From Brevibacterium daeguense (lineage in GTDB: Bacteria > Actinomycetota > Actinomycetes > Actinomycetales > Brevibacteriaceae), in assembly GCF_021729135.1 (NCBI RefSeq), contig NZ_JAJTWW010000014.1, positions 1-64,000 on the forward strand: 64,000 nucleotides of DNA. Reading direction: 5' to 3'. Below, in pieces: positions 16,668-26,113 of this stretch (the stretch's first letter is position 1; every line of letters begins with the position of its first letter). The notes under the pieces were generated by a model, which was not told the DNA's origin, did not search any database, and worked only from the letters and a program-made list of their open reading frames with translations. The translations under genes and the position numbers were made by a program.

Positions 16668-19600
16668 CTAGACGAACAGAGTTTCGATCCACCGGCGCGT
16701 GTCCGCAGGATCGATGACATCGTCGATGTCGAAGAGCATTGCGGCCTTAATTGCCCGGCCCTGGTCGTATGATTTTGCAACCAGTTCCTCGTACAGCTCC
16801 TGCCGGGCTGCAGGATCTTCGATCGCCTCGAGTTCTTTCGAGAAGCCGAGGCGAACCGCGCCTTCCAGACCCATTGAACCGATTTCACCGCTGGGCCACG
16901 CAATCGTGAACTGGTTCTCGACGAAGCTTCCGCCGGTCATTGCCATGGCACCCAGGCCGTATCCCTTGCGCACGATGATTGCACCGAGGGGAGTGGTGAG
17001 GTTTGCGCCGATGCTGAAGAACTTGCCGAAGACTCGGACGCCGGGTTCGGTTTCCGCCTCAGGACCGACAATGAATCCGGGAGTATCGACGAAGGACACG
17101 ACTGGCAGCCGGTGGCGCTCCGCCAATGTCAACATGTCGTTGAAGGACAGCGCTGCATCGACGTCGATCGCACCCCCGAGATGATGGTTGTCGTTCGCGA
17201 TGACTACGAAAGGATTGTTTTCGACGCGCGCAAATCCGACGATCGCGCCAGGGGCAAATCCTCGGCGCAGCTCTACGAAGCTGCCGAGATCGACAACGTT
17301 GCGGATCGCATCCCGGATCTCGAACGCTCGCAAGCGGTCGCTCGGGATCACCGTGCGGGAATCGTCCGGTTGAGGTGCCCCGGTCTCGCCCCCGGCGAGT
17401 TCCGAACAGCCGGTCAGATACCCCAGCACAGTTTTGGTTGCGGCGACAGCGGCTGCATCATCGCGAACCAGAAGATCGATTACGCCGTTTGCAGCATGGA
17501 CCTTTGCGGGACCAATTTCCTCTGCTCGGAACTTGCCCAGCCCGCCACCTTCCACCATGGCGGGACCGCCCAGACCGATGCTGGCGTCCTCGGTTGCGAT
17601 CAGCACGTCGGCGAGTCCCGCAATCGCGGCATTGCCTGCAAAGCAGCGCCCGGAGACTACGGCGATCATCGGAACAACACCGGTCAGTCGAGCCATGAGC
17701 GCGAAGGTTTCACCGTTGAGATGCGCACCTGGGAGTCTGTCGGTTTCCCCCGGCCGCCCGCCCCCTCCTTCGGCAAAGAAGACGATTGGAAGCTTCCTCG
17801 ATCCGGCGATGCGTAGCAGCCGCTGAATCTTGGCGTGGCCTCGGGTGCCCTGCGTGCCGGCCATGACCATGTAGTCATAGCTCAGTACAGCGGCGTCGAC
17901 TACCCCTGCACCGGTATTGATCTTGCCGATCCCGCAGAGGAGCCCGTCGCCGCTGGTGTTCTCGATCAGATCGTCGAGGGAGCGGCGAGCCGCCTGGGCG
18001 GCAATGGCTAGTGGCGCATACTCGACAAAGCTGCCCGGGATGACGAGGTCGGCGAGATTCTCCCGTGCAGTTCGGCGATTGCGCTGGTGGATCTTGGCAA
18101 CGGCGTGCGGGCGATGCTCATCCCGAACATTCTCGTGAAGCTTGATGACTTCCTCGAGTTGTGGATGTGGTGTGCGCGATTGGTCCTGAGCTTCCCGCTC
18201 AACCGAGTCCGTTCTTTGGATGATGAAGACGGGATCGCCCTTCATCACCGGGTCACCAATATCGACCAGCGCTACTGCACTTTCGTGCGGCGGGGCAGAA
18301 ATGGGGTGATGCATCTTCATCGCCTCGATCAGACCGAGTTCTCCCGGCCGTCCGTCGAGGGACACGACTGTGCCAGACAGCGGCGCAACCACGAGTTCGT
18401 CGCGGGGGCCGAGATCTAGAGCTCGACCTTCACGGCTCCGTGGGGCGTCAGCTTCAGGCAGAGCAGCAGAACCGCGTGCAGCACTCCCGTCTGCGGTGAT
18501 CGCGCTCGAAATTCGTGCTTCGGATCGTCGGACCAGGGAACCGGCATTCTCGTCGATCCACCCCGTGGACAGGTGTTCGGGGTCGATCTCGCTGAGGACT
18601 TCAAGGAGGAACTCGCGGGTAGTTTGCACTCCTTCGATCCGGAATTGCTGAAGAGCGGTTACGAGGCGTTTTCGGGCACCCTCGAACGTATCCGAGGAGC
18701 AGATGACTTTCGCCAGCAACGTGTCATAGAGCGCCCCGATTTTGACGGACGCTCCTGCCCAGGTGTCGACTCGCACTGCCGGACCGGACGGCAGATCGAA
18801 TACCTGCAACACACCGGTGGAGGGCTGCGGTTCGCCGTCCACGGACAAGGATTCTGAATTCACTCGCGCCTCGATCGCGAAGCCCGACGTGGTTCCCGCC
18901 CACTCCGAGTGCAAGGCATAGCCGGCCAGATCGTCGCCCCTGGCGATCGCAATCTGCAGTTCGACAAGATCCAGACCGGTGACGGCCTCGGTGATGGTGT
19001 GTTCCACCTGGATGCGGGGGTTCACTTCCATGAAGACCCATTCGTCTTCGCGCACGAGGAACTCGACGGTAGCCAGTGACTGGTAATCCATCGATTTCAG
19101 CAGACTGACGGCAGCGGAGTGAAGCGCAGCGCGAAGTTCGGCCCGAAGTCCAGGTGCAGGAGCGATCTCGATCACTTTCTGTCGTCGGCGCTGAAGCGAG
19201 CAGTCGCGGTCTCCGATTGCGTAGACGTCGCCGTCTGCTGCCACACACTGCACCTCGACGTGGCGCGCTCCGTGCCACCACTTCTCGGCGAATACTCGGT
19301 TGTCGCCGAACCCGAATTCCGCCTCCTTGGAGCACTGGATGATTGCGGATTCTACGTCGTCGGGAGCATGGACAACTCGGATCCCCCTGCCGCCGCCGCC
19401 GGCGAGGGCCTTGATTGCGATTCCGCCGGTCGAGCGAGAAAGCAGATCCAGAGCGGGTTCCGGTTCAGCGAGCACATCCGTGGACTCGGAAACCGGGATT
19501 CCGACTGCTTGGGCCAGCCTTTTGGACTCGGCCTTGTCCGCAGCCTTACGCAGTACATCGGACGCCGGGCCCAGAAACTGGATCGAAGCCTCCTCGCACG

Positions 19601-19874
19601 CTTGGGCAAGCGCCGCGGATTCCGCGAGAAACCCGTAACCCGGATGTATGAAATCGGCACCTTGCTCGCGGGCGACCGAGATCAGCTCGTTGATGTTCAG
19701 GTACGCCTGAGGCCCGATACCGGAGAGTTCGACGGCGATATCAGCATGGCGGACGTGGAAGCTGTCGACATCGTCCTTCGGGTGCACACTCACCGTCCGC
19801 AAGCCCATCGCTGACGCTGTACGAATGATCCGTGTTGCAATCTCGCCGCGGTTTGCAACCAAAAGGGTTTCCAT
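16668..19874 (-). CDS. Single-chain biotin-dependent acyl-CoA carboxylase, copy 1
   Basis: A 1068-residue fusion of all carboxylase parts. Residues 1-445 are biotin carboxylase (LLVANRGEIATRIIRTA, the ATP-grasp loop KALAGGGGRGIRVV and EVNPRIQVEHTITEAVTGLDLV). A linker leads to the biotinyl domain with LIEAMKMHHPI, biotinylated Lys520. Residues about 575-1068 are the carboxyltransferase (AEGGGGRPGETDR, IGLGGPAMVEGGGLG, SFVDTPGFIVGPEAE, VRKGYGLGAMAMTGGSF). The order and length match the LCC-type single-chain long-chain acyl-CoA carboxylases. The acyl-CoA is probably the product of the ligase encoded just upstream. Third gene of the leftward DctP3-ligase-carboxylase operon. Confidence 0.92.
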   Translation of the reverse strand: METLLVANRGEIATRIIRTASAMGLRTVSVHPKDDVDSFHVRHADIAVELSGIGPQAYLNINELISVAREQGADFIHPGYGFLAESAALAQACEEASIQFLGPASDVLRKAADKAESKRLAQAVGIPVSESTDVLAEPEPALDLLSRSTGGIAIKALAGGGGRGIRVVHAPDDVESAIIQCSKEAEFGFGDNRVFAEKWWHGARHVEVQCVAADGDVYAIGDRDCSLQRRRQKVIEIAPAPGLRAELRAALHSAAVSLLKSMDYQSLATVEFLVREDEWVFMEVNPRIQVEHTITEAVTGLDLVELQIAIARGDDLAGYALHSEWAGTTSGFAIEARVNSESLSVDGEPQPSTGVLQVFDLPSGPAVRVDTWAGASVKIGALYDTLLAKVICSSDTFEGARKRLVTALQQFRIEGVQTTREFLLEVLSEIDPEHLSTGWIDENAGSLVRRSEARISSAITADGSAARGSAALPEADAPRSREGRALDLGPRDELVVAPLSGTVVSLDGRPGELGLIEAMKMHHPISAPPHESAVALVDIGDPVMKGDPVFIIQRTDSVEREAQDQSRTPHPQLEEVIKLHENVRDEHRPHAVAKIHQRNRRTARENLADLVIPGSFVEYAPLAIAAQAARRSLDDLIENTSGDGLLCGIGKINTGAGVVDAAVLSYDYMVMAGTQGTRGHAKIQRLLRIAGSRKLPIVFFAEGGGGRPGETDRLPGAHLNGETFALMARLTGVVPMIAVVSGRCFAGNAAIAGLADVLIATEDASIGLGGPAMVEGGGLGKFRAEEIGPAKVHAANGVIDLLVRDDAAAVAATKTVLGYLTGCSELAGGETGAPQPDDSRTVIPSDRLRAFEIRDAIRNVVDLGSFVELRRGFAPGAIVGFARVENNPFVVIANDNHHLGGAIDVDAALSFNDMLTLAERHRLPVVSFVDTPGFIVGPEAETEPGVRVFGKFFSIGANLTTPLGAIIVRKGYGLGAMAMTGGSFVENQFTIAWPSGEIGSMGLEGAVRLGFSKELEAIEDPAARQELYEELVAKSYDQGRAIKAAMLFDIDDVIDPADTRRWIETLFV

Positions 19875-19931
19875 TGATGCCTTTCCTGAATGATGTCTGA
19901 AGTTCCTGCTGAAACGCGAAGGGCGAGTGGA

Positions 19932-19961
19932 GCCGGAAAAGGGAGTCGGGTCATTTCCGGC
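19932..19961 (-). other. Intercistronic stem-loop between ligase 1 and carboxylase 1
   Basis: GCCGGAAA / TTTCCGGC, a perfect 8-bp stem with a 14-nt loop, in the 100-bp gap between the ligase stop and the carboxylase start. Possible mRNA processing or attenuation element; no T-run on the transcribed strand. Confidence 0.35.
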
Positions 19962-19974
19962 CCCGCACGCTTGT

Positions 19975-21603
19975 CTATTTGCTCGTCAGCTGAACCAGGC
20001 CCTCACGCTTGACCCGGAACCCTGTTTCGTTCAGGTCCCAGGTGGAGCCCCCTACGCCTCGTGCACGCAGTTCGACCTTCTGCACCTTGTGCGTCGGGGT
20101 CTTGGGCAGCTCGTCAACGATTTCGATGTACCGGGGCACCGTGAAGTAGGGCATTCTCGGAACCAGGAAGCGAATCAGTTCGATCGGGTCAAGGGACTGG
20201 CCCTCGCGCAATACGATGAATGCTTTGATCTCCTGTTCGGACAGTTCGGAATCGACTCCCACTACCGCTGACTCAAGCACCTGGGGGTGTTCATTGATGG
20301 TGGTCTCCACCTCGAAGCTGGAGATGTTCTCCCCTCGTCTCCTCAGTGCATCCTTTGCTCGATCCAGGAAGTAGAAGTGCCCGTCGACATCGACCTTGAA
20401 GATGTCTCCGGTGTGCACCCAGCCGTCCTGGTCGATCATGTCTGCGGTCTTCTCCGGAAGGTTGTGATATCCGGACATCACCATCAGGGGATGTTCCGGT
20501 TTCACCAGCAGCTCGCCGGGTGTGTTCGGTGCAACTTCTCGGCCGTCGTCCCCGACGACCTTGAGAAGGTAGCTCGGCCGCCGTTTCCCGGCCTCGCCCG
20601 GACGGACATCATCAGGATCCTCGCCCCTCAGGACGGAACCTACTTCGCTCATGCCGTACACCGGCTTCGCTTGCACTCCGAAGCGCCGGCAGAACGCCTC
20701 CGCGTTCGTGGGCAATGGTGCCATCGCTGCTTCGAGCAACGTGTTCTCCGAATCGCCGGCCGTTGGAGCCTGTTGCTGGAGCATCTCCGCCTGGGCCCCG
20801 AGCAACACTGTCCTAGTCACCTTGTTGTCGTTGACGACATTCCAGAACCTACTGACCGAGAACCCCGGTTCCAATACGCACGTGACGCGGCTGATGAGAC
20901 AGCCGTAAACTCCCGCCCATTGACCAGCGAGGTGGAACAGCGGCAACGTCACGAGGATGCACTCATCAGCGGTGGGTTCGTACGAATCTTCTTGGGAACA
21001 ATAGGTGTAGGCATGCACCTGCGACGATTTCACCCCCTTGGAGGGCCCTGTCGTGCCGGACGTGTACATGTAACCGATGATGTCGTCGGGCTTGCATGCT
21101 CCGGGGAGTGCCGGCTTTGCCACGCGAATCTCGTCGTACCGCCGGAAGTCCAGCGTAGTGTTCGTTGGAGTTCCTTGCGTCGAGTTGCGGACGACGATCG
21201 TCCTGAGGCTGGAGAGCTGATCCGCGACCGCGAGAATCCTCTCGACGTAGTGTTCCTCGACCACCAGCACCTCGGCAGCGGAGTCGTTGAGCACGTGGGC
21301 CAGGAACCTTCCGCGCAGGGCGGTGTTGATGGGAACCTCAATGAGGCGCTGAAGCGCTACGCCCATCCAGGCAAAGACGAAATCACTAGAATTGTCGAGC
21401 AGGAATGCGATCGGCACTTGAGGGCGTTCGACCAACTCCCGAATACCTTGTCCGATGGCGAGGGCTTCCTCGAATGTCTGCTCAAATGTCCAGGACTTGC
21501 CCTGATACCTGAGGAATTCCTTCGACGGACATTCGTCCCGCGCTCGTTCGAATGCGTTGCTGATCGTGCGCGCGGCGATGGGTGGCAATGCGCCGGGGGT
21601 CAT
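19975..21603 (-). CDS. AMP-forming acyl-CoA synthetase, copy 1
   Basis: A 542-residue ANL-superfamily ligase. It carries the P-loop YTSGTTGPSKG, the A5-type PVYGMSEVG, and the hinge block DGWVHTGDIFKVDVDGHFYFLDRAKDALRRRGENISSFEVE. The C-terminal TPTHKVQK supplies the catalytic Lys. Overall it resembles the CaiC-type (crotonobetaine/carnitine-CoA ligase) group, so a small or medium organic acid is the likely substrate. It is a close paralogue of the ligase at 28452 (e.g. LLDNSSDFVFAW and NTALRGRFLAHV are shared). It lies between DctP copy 3 and carboxylase 1 on the same strand. ATG at 21603. Confidence 0.9.
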   Translation of the reverse strand: MTPGALPPIAARTISNAFERARDECPSKEFLRYQGKSWTFEQTFEEALAIGQGIRELVERPQVPIAFLLDNSSDFVFAWMGVALQRLIEVPINTALRGRFLAHVLNDSAAEVLVVEEHYVERILAVADQLSSLRTIVVRNSTQGTPTNTTLDFRRYDEIRVAKPALPGACKPDDIIGYMYTSGTTGPSKGVKSSQVHAYTYCSQEDSYEPTADECILVTLPLFHLAGQWAGVYGCLISRVTCVLEPGFSVSRFWNVVNDNKVTRTVLLGAQAEMLQQQAPTAGDSENTLLEAAMAPLPTNAEAFCRRFGVQAKPVYGMSEVGSVLRGEDPDDVRPGEAGKRRPSYLLKVVGDDGREVAPNTPGELLVKPEHPLMVMSGYHNLPEKTADMIDQDGWVHTGDIFKVDVDGHFYFLDRAKDALRRRGENISSFEVETTINEHPQVLESAVVGVDSELSEQEIKAFIVLREGQSLDPIELIRFLVPRMPYFTVPRYIEIVDELPKTPTHKVQKVELRARGVGGSTWDLNETGFRVKREGLVQLTSK

Positions 21604-21696
21604 GTCATGTCTCCAATTCGTGAGAGGGGTATGGCGTGGAGGAAGCGTTCTTGCAGGAGAACCCGGTGCATCTCGGGTGCTGGGTAGCGGGTCTGC

Positions 21697-22899
21697 TCAC
21701 TGAGAGAACATGGAGTCGCCGACCTCGTCGAAGTAGGCCTCTATACCTTCTATGTCCTCGGCGATCTGCACATAGGCGTCCCGGTACTCCTGATCCGTTG
21801 GCGGGATCTCCCTCGATGCTGGGGTGTTGTTCTCGAAGGCCGAGGCGTGGCGCTCGTGAAGTTCCCTGTATGCCGCGACTATTGTCTCGGCATCTTGGAC
21901 TGATTCGGGCGCCTTGTCGGCATGCTCGGCGAGCATGGTTCGGTGCAACTCGTCAAGAGCGTCATTGATTTCGTCCGATGCCTCGATGCTGACGTTGGCA
22001 TCTTTACCCGCCTCACCAGTAGTCAGAATCTCCGCTTCTTCTTCGACTCCGACCTTTGCGTAGTGTTCTAGGAACGCTCTGCTGCCTGTTGTTCGAAAGA
22101 GTTCGACGAGCTCGGGCGGCAGCTCTTCCGTCAGCCCCTGGTTCATGACGATGACCTGCGCGGCGGCCGAGAAGGACGTCGGGGTGATGTATTCCACCTG
22201 CTCGAAGTGGCCGAGGTCCCTGGCGCCCGTGAGCACTCCGACCGTGCAGTCGATGGCTCCTCGCTGGAGGCCTTCGTACGACTCGTCGTTGGACATTGAG
22301 ACGGGGGTGAGTCCGACCGCCTCTGCTTCGCGGATGTGTGCGGGAGACGCCGCTCGAACCAGTGTCCCCTTGGCATCTTCGATGCCTTCAATCGGTTCCT
22401 TGCACTGCAGGCTGTACGCGCCGGTGGAAGCCACGACCAGAGGTTCGGCGCCGTGCTCGGCGTACTCGTCGAGAATGACCTGCTGTCTGAACAGCTCGCT
22501 CAGTGCGCTGCTTGACACGGGAGCGTGGAAACCGGGCGCTGCCGGCGTCAGAATTGATAGCTGCTCGCCCCAGGTGGCGACGGGCAACTCGCTGGGGTAG
22601 TAGGCCGTCGGCGCCATTGCGATGTCGACCATGCCTGAGCCCAGTGCGTCCAGGACTTGATCTCCAGGCACCAGCGCGCTGGACCAGAAGTATTCGACTT
22701 CGAGGTTGCCCTCGTACTCTTCATCCACCGCTTCAAACATTGCGATAGCTGCCTGGCTGACGGGTGAATCCTGCGAGGTCATGTTGGAGAAGCTCAGTTT
22801 GACTGTGTCCGCTGTTTCGCCCGTACTGACACCACCCGCGCAGGCGGATAGTGAAAGAGCGGCAATTGAGCCGGCGAGGATCAAGGCTGATTTCTTCAT
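21697..22899 (-). CDS. TRAP-type substrate-binding lipoprotein (DctP family), copy 3
   Basis: A protein of about 400 residues and the most divergent of the five paralogues. I start at ATG 22899 (MKKSALILAGSIAALSLSAC); a GTG three codons upstream is also possible. After the lipobox LSAC the mature protein has VEYFWSSALVPGDQVLDALGSGMVDIAM, the Arg region KGTLVRAAS, and LTPVSMSNDESYEGLQRGAIDC. The paired cysteines are kept (SLQCKEP and AIDC). Unlike the others it lacks the FDYGAS-type N-terminal segment and the HRP tail. It heads the leftward operon with ligase 1 and carboxylase 1, linking uptake to CoA activation and carboxylation. Confidence 0.85.
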   Translation of the reverse strand: MKKSALILAGSIAALSLSACAGGVSTGETADTVKLSFSNMTSQDSPVSQAAIAMFEAVDEEYEGNLEVEYFWSSALVPGDQVLDALGSGMVDIAMAPTAYYPSELPVATWGEQLSILTPAAPGFHAPVSSSALSELFRQQVILDEYAEHGAEPLVVASTGAYSLQCKEPIEGIEDAKGTLVRAASPAHIREAEAVGLTPVSMSNDESYEGLQRGAIDCTVGVLTGARDLGHFEQVEYITPTSFSAAAQVIVMNQGLTEELPPELVELFRTTGSRAFLEHYAKVGVEEEAEILTTGEAGKDANVSIEASDEINDALDELHRTMLAEHADKAPESVQDAETIVAAYRELHERHASAFENNTPASREIPPTDQEYRDAYVQIAEDIEGIEAYFDEVGDSMFSQ

Positions 22900-23321
22900 A
22901 ACATCCACTTTCGAGAGTTCGAGTGTGAAGACGGCGTCCGGGAGGTATGCCTTGCGATCGCTGCAGCCCCTTCCGACGAGAGCAGAACGCCCTTCCCGCG
23001 CAGGCCACCCAAGACTTGAACGAAGCCCGCAGGGGAAGGAGCCTCTTCGACCACAGTTATAACAACGGTGTTAATCGGCAGTCGAATGAACAGTCACTTA
23101 GACTAAATTTGACATTCGTGCCGACCGTTGTCAATACCCGTGGAGGGGTCATTGGCCCAGCAGAGTCCGAAAGCGTAGAGGTTGTTGACAAGCCCCACTC
23201 GACGAGGGAAGGTTTTAGACAAACCGATTGTTCACTAGGTGATAGAGCTTTCGGTCTTTCACCTCAGTGCGGAGGTGACAGCAATCGCGTCGTCGGCGCG
23301 AACAATCGAATAGGAACAACA
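22900..23321. promoter_or_regulatory. Divergent promoter region with two operator-like motifs
   Basis: A 422-bp A/T-rich region between divergent DctP copies 3 and 4, with no convincing gene. It contains TGAACAGTCACTTAG at 23088-23102 and CGATTGTTCA at 23225-23234 (minus strand TGAACAATCG), both matching the motif at 13726 and 27477. A further dyad TAACA-ACGG-TGTTA lies at 23061-23074. The frame of copy 4 is open across much of it, but no lipoprotein-like start precedes 23322. It probably drives both divergent units. Confidence 0.55.
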
Positions 23322-24590
23322 ATGAAGCATACAAAGAAGTTGCTTTTTAGTTCTCTGACAGCCATCGGAATAGCCTCCCTTGTGGGTTGCGCTGGATCAG
23401 CGGGTGGCAACATGGCTTCAGCTGACGAAGGCGATGCAGTGCCTTGGGGGGCGACAAAGGGAGAATTTGTCGAGGCGATGTCGGCCATGGAACCGGTGAA
23501 GATCTCCTATCAAACGGTGTCCGCTGGCCCGGGTCCATACGGGGGCCCTGAAACATTCAAGGAGCACGTTGAGGAGTGGTCGGGGGGAAAGATTGAGGTG
23601 GAACTGGTCTACAGCCAGGCAGTGAGTCCATTTGGGGAAGTCGTCGAGGCGGTAGCAGACGGTCGATTAGATATCGGAACTGAAGTTCCGACTTATACAC
23701 CTGACAAGTACCCCGCAACCAACGACTTAGTCAGTTTGACAGTAACTACGCCCGGCTCTCCGTACTTCGGTGAGATGGTTTCGCAGGCAGCTTTGCTCGA
23801 TTTGGCCTGGGAGTCAGAACCTCTTCGGGAGGAGTTTGAGAGCAAGGGCGTAGATCTCTTAGTTCCGACGGAGTTTGGGCAAGCCGGCGCTTTGATGTGC
23901 ACCGATCCAATAACGAGCCTCGACTCACTTCGAGGGAAGCAAATCCGCGTCGCCTCGGAGGCCGATCGAAAGATTGTAGAAGGGTTTGGGGCGACTCCCG
24001 TCTCGTTTCCGTCTCCCGAGTTGTACGACGCCCTTGCTCGCAACGTGGTCGACTGTGGGATTGGACGACCCGACCAAGCGATTGGATTCGGAACTATCGA
24101 GCACGCGCCGAATATGATTTTTGGGAGCGAGCGCGCATTTGTTCGCACGCCTGTAACGGTCGTCGCGGGTCCCACAATTCAGAAGTTGCCTTTGGCGGCA
24201 CGCCAGCTGATTTTTGATACCGCGACGGTGCACTCATTCATTAATAACAACACCTCGAACATGGGCTACCTTGCTGATGTGTTTGACCGTTCTTCTGAAT
24301 ATGGCGGCGCCATACATGTATTAGAGCGCGATGCTGAGGATTCTCTCAAGGAGAGCACTAACGATCTAGTGGAGCAGTTCAGAAGTTCTGAAGCTATCGA
24401 TGGCGAAGCAGCTGCTCAAGCGTATGAAACTGCTTTTGAAGAATGGTCGACGATTGCTGTCGATAAAGGCTACTCGGACATTTCTGACTTCGAAGAATTT
24501 GTCGCAACCCATAAGGTCAATCCCGTGAACGTCGAGGGGTTCGCTAACGCAGTGTTTGAAGAGATCTACCTGCCGCATCGCCCGTCTTAA
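23322..24590 (+). CDS. TRAP-type substrate-binding lipoprotein (DctP family), copy 4
   Basis: A 422-residue paralogue starting MKHTKKLLFSSLTAIGIASL with lipobox LVGC. ATG 23322 is chosen because it gives a proper lipoprotein signal; the frame is open upstream but not signal-like. Landmarks are WSGGKIEVELVYSQAVSPFGEVVEAVADGRLDIG, LRGKQIRVAS, GATPVSFPSPELYDALARNVVDC and the LPHRPS tail. Both group cysteines occur (LMCTDP, VVDC). Its codon use is visibly more A/T-rich than its four paralogues and flanking genes, and an IS3 remnant starts just after its stop, so it was probably acquired separately. Intact at both ends. Confidence 0.85.
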   Translation: MKHTKKLLFSSLTAIGIASLVGCAGSAGGNMASADEGDAVPWGATKGEFVEAMSAMEPVKISYQTVSAGPGPYGGPETFKEHVEEWSGGKIEVELVYSQAVSPFGEVVEAVADGRLDIGTEVPTYTPDKYPATNDLVSLTVTTPGSPYFGEMVSQAALLDLAWESEPLREEFESKGVDLLVPTEFGQAGALMCTDPITSLDSLRGKQIRVASEADRKIVEGFGATPVSFPSPELYDALARNVVDCGIGRPDQAIGFGTIEHAPNMIFGSERAFVRTPVTVVAGPTIQKLPLAARQLIFDTATVHSFINNNTSNMGYLADVFDRSSEYGGAIHVLERDAEDSLKESTNDLVEQFRSSEAIDGEAAAQAYETAFEEWSTIAVDKGYSDISDFEEFVATHKVNPVNVEGFANAVFEEIYLPHRPS

Positions 24591-25123
24591 ACTCCTCTGA
24601 CGAGGTGGGTGGGATCGAGCCCGTGCACGAGCTCGGCGTGGATCCGCCGCACCCCGTAGCGGCCCCGCGACGCGCGGTGGATGTTGGCGATCGTCGGTCA
24701 GCATCGCGTGGCGGATTCTGCGCTGGCTCAGCGGTCGGTCCCGCCAGGCCCGGTAGCCGCGTTCGGTCACCCGTAGTACGCGGCATGCGGTCTTAGTGCT
24801 GATGCCCTGCCCGGTTAGGGCCTTCACGACTGGGAATCGCCGTTTGGGCGAATGCCCTGGTCCTTGAGCATCGAGGCGGCCAGCTTTGTTGGTTACGGCT
24901 CTTCTTCGAGGTGCCGGGTCCGTCGTCTGGCGTCAGCGAGCTCTGCTGCTTCCGCGCTGGTCGTTCCCGGCCGCTCGCCGGCGTTGATGAGCGCTTGCTG
25001 GTGCCAGCGATACAGCGTGGCCGGCGCGATCCCGAGCCGTTTGGCCAGCTCGGTGAGGCTGCGTCCTTCGTCGAGCAACGCGAGGGCACGCGTTCGGCAT
25101 TGGGATGAGTACTGGCGCGGCAT
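24591..25123 (-). mobile_element. IS3-family insertion sequence remnant
   Basis: The minus strand carries a transposase OrfA at 24893-25123 (MPRQYSSQCRTRALALLDEG, SLTELAKRLGIAPATLYRWH, an HTH_Tnp_1-type domain). The beginning of OrfB follows at about 24590-24850 (ALTGQGISTKTACRVLRVTERGYRAWRDRP). OrfB is frameshifted after HAMLTD; the continuing frame reads IANIHRASRGRYGVRRIHAEL, typical of IS3 OrfB. The element stops immediately at the DctP copy 4 stop region, so the rve/DDE catalytic part and one end are missing. Non-functional fragment marking past transposition or recombination. Confidence 0.8.
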
Positions 25124-25224
25124 GAGATGGGTTCCTCTCTGGTCAGTGCGCCCACATTCTCGCAATCGAGGGGAACGAGACTCAGGACAGGTCACCCGGC
25201 GCACCCTCCGCACGAACATCGGAA

Positions 25225-25267
25225 ACGCGGTGGTTCCTGCTTGTCCGGGAAGCAGGAACCACCGCGT
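25225..25267. terminator. Strong hairpin terminator after TetR gene
   Basis: Perfect 18-bp inverted repeat (arms ACGCGGTGGTTCCTGCTT / AAGCAGGAACCACCGCGT) with a 7-nt loop, 13 bp beyond the stop of the leftward TetR gene. It resembles in sequence and build the hairpin at 16611-16659 and may insulate the TetR unit from the IS remnant. Confidence 0.8.
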
Positions 25268-25279
25268 CTGATCTTGCCT

Positions 25280-25912
25280 TCAGTGTCGGGGCCAAATCCT
25301 GGGCTGATCGCAGCTCTCGTTCATCCCCAACAGGGACAGATGAATTTGGACGAGGTCGTCAGCCAGCTGCTCGAAGTCCGATTCGCTGTCGCTGAGGAGT
25401 TGGGCGTAGCGCATCACGATTCCGTTGACAGCATTGGCAATGGAATTCAGAGGCGCGACTGGTTTGGCGACTCCCCGTTGTCTCAAGCGTTCCATGAACC
25501 GGATGTGAGCGCCATTGATCCGCGAATGCATGTCTTCCCATAGGGAACTCATTGTTGACTCTGCTAGGGACTGATGCTGAATGATGGTGAGCAGCCCAAT
25601 GTTGTCCACGTAGTTCCGCAAGTACCGGGTATCTGCAGTGCGAATGATCTGATCCGGTGCGAGCTCTGTAGGCATCACCTGGCCGGAGGAGAAGGTCTCG
25701 CTCACCTGCTCCGCAAGGTGTCGGAAGATGTCTTCCTTCGAGGAGAAGTAGGAATAGACAGTTGGACGAGTACTGCCTGCCTCGGCGGCAATGTCTGCAA
25801 TTGTTGTTCTCGTATACCCGAGCCTCGTGAAGACACGGGCAGCTGCCGCCAGGATCGTTTCATCCGTGCCGGTGCCGCTCGCTGCGGGGCTCTTTCCCCG
25901 CTCATGCCTCAT
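25280..25912 (-). CDS. TetR family transcriptional regulator
   Basis: A 210-residue TetR protein. The N-terminal HTH is TDETILAAAARVFTRLGYTRTTIADIAAEAGSTRPTVYSYFSSKEDIFRHL, followed by a helical ligand domain of normal length. I start at ATG 25912, which has GGGAGG just upstream; an ATG at 25948 is in frame but would place the local dyad inside the gene. It is the only regulator in the 14-34 kb locus, so it is the best candidate to bind the TGAACAATCG-type sites near the DctP and ligase genes (inference). Members of this class often sense acyl-CoA or aromatic acids. Confidence 0.85.
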   Translation of the reverse strand: MRHERGKSPAASGTGTDETILAAAARVFTRLGYTRTTIADIAAEAGSTRPTVYSYFSSKEDIFRHLAEQVSETFSSGQVMPTELAPDQIIRTADTRYLRNYVDNIGLLTIIQHQSLAESTMSSLWEDMHSRINGAHIRFMERLRQRGVAKPVAPLNSIANAVNGIVMRYAQLLSDSESDFEQLADDLVQIHLSLLGMNESCDQPRIWPRH

Positions 25913-25927
25913 CCGGCCTCCCGAAAT

Positions 25928-25939
25928 ATAAGGGCTTAT
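25928..25939. promoter_or_regulatory. Small dyad upstream of TetR gene
   Basis: ATAAG-GG-CTTAT, a perfect 5-bp dyad 16 bp upstream of the preferred TetR start. Possible autoregulatory site; it does not match the TGAACAATCG motif. Confidence 0.3.
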
Positions 25940-26040
25940 GGCTGGCAACCATACTGCGATGCCGATTTGTCAAAGAAATCACTCCGCTCAGTTATGAGAG
26001 CGAGCTCTCGTAGTCGCGGCCACTCAAAGGATCCGAAACG

Positions 26041-26068
26041 CCCGCCAGCTTTCCAGCTGGCGGGCGTA
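26041..26068 (-). terminator. Hairpin terminator of DctP copy 5
   Basis: CGCCCGCCAGCT-TTCC-AGCTGGCGGGCG: perfect 12-bp stem with a 4-nt loop, 45 bp past the stop of the leftward DctP copy 5. On the minus strand it is followed by TTTCGG, a short T-run. Confidence 0.8.
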
Positions 26069-26113
26069 ACCGCAGCAACAGAGTTATTAGCTGAAATGCC
26101 ACACGAGTGGCAG

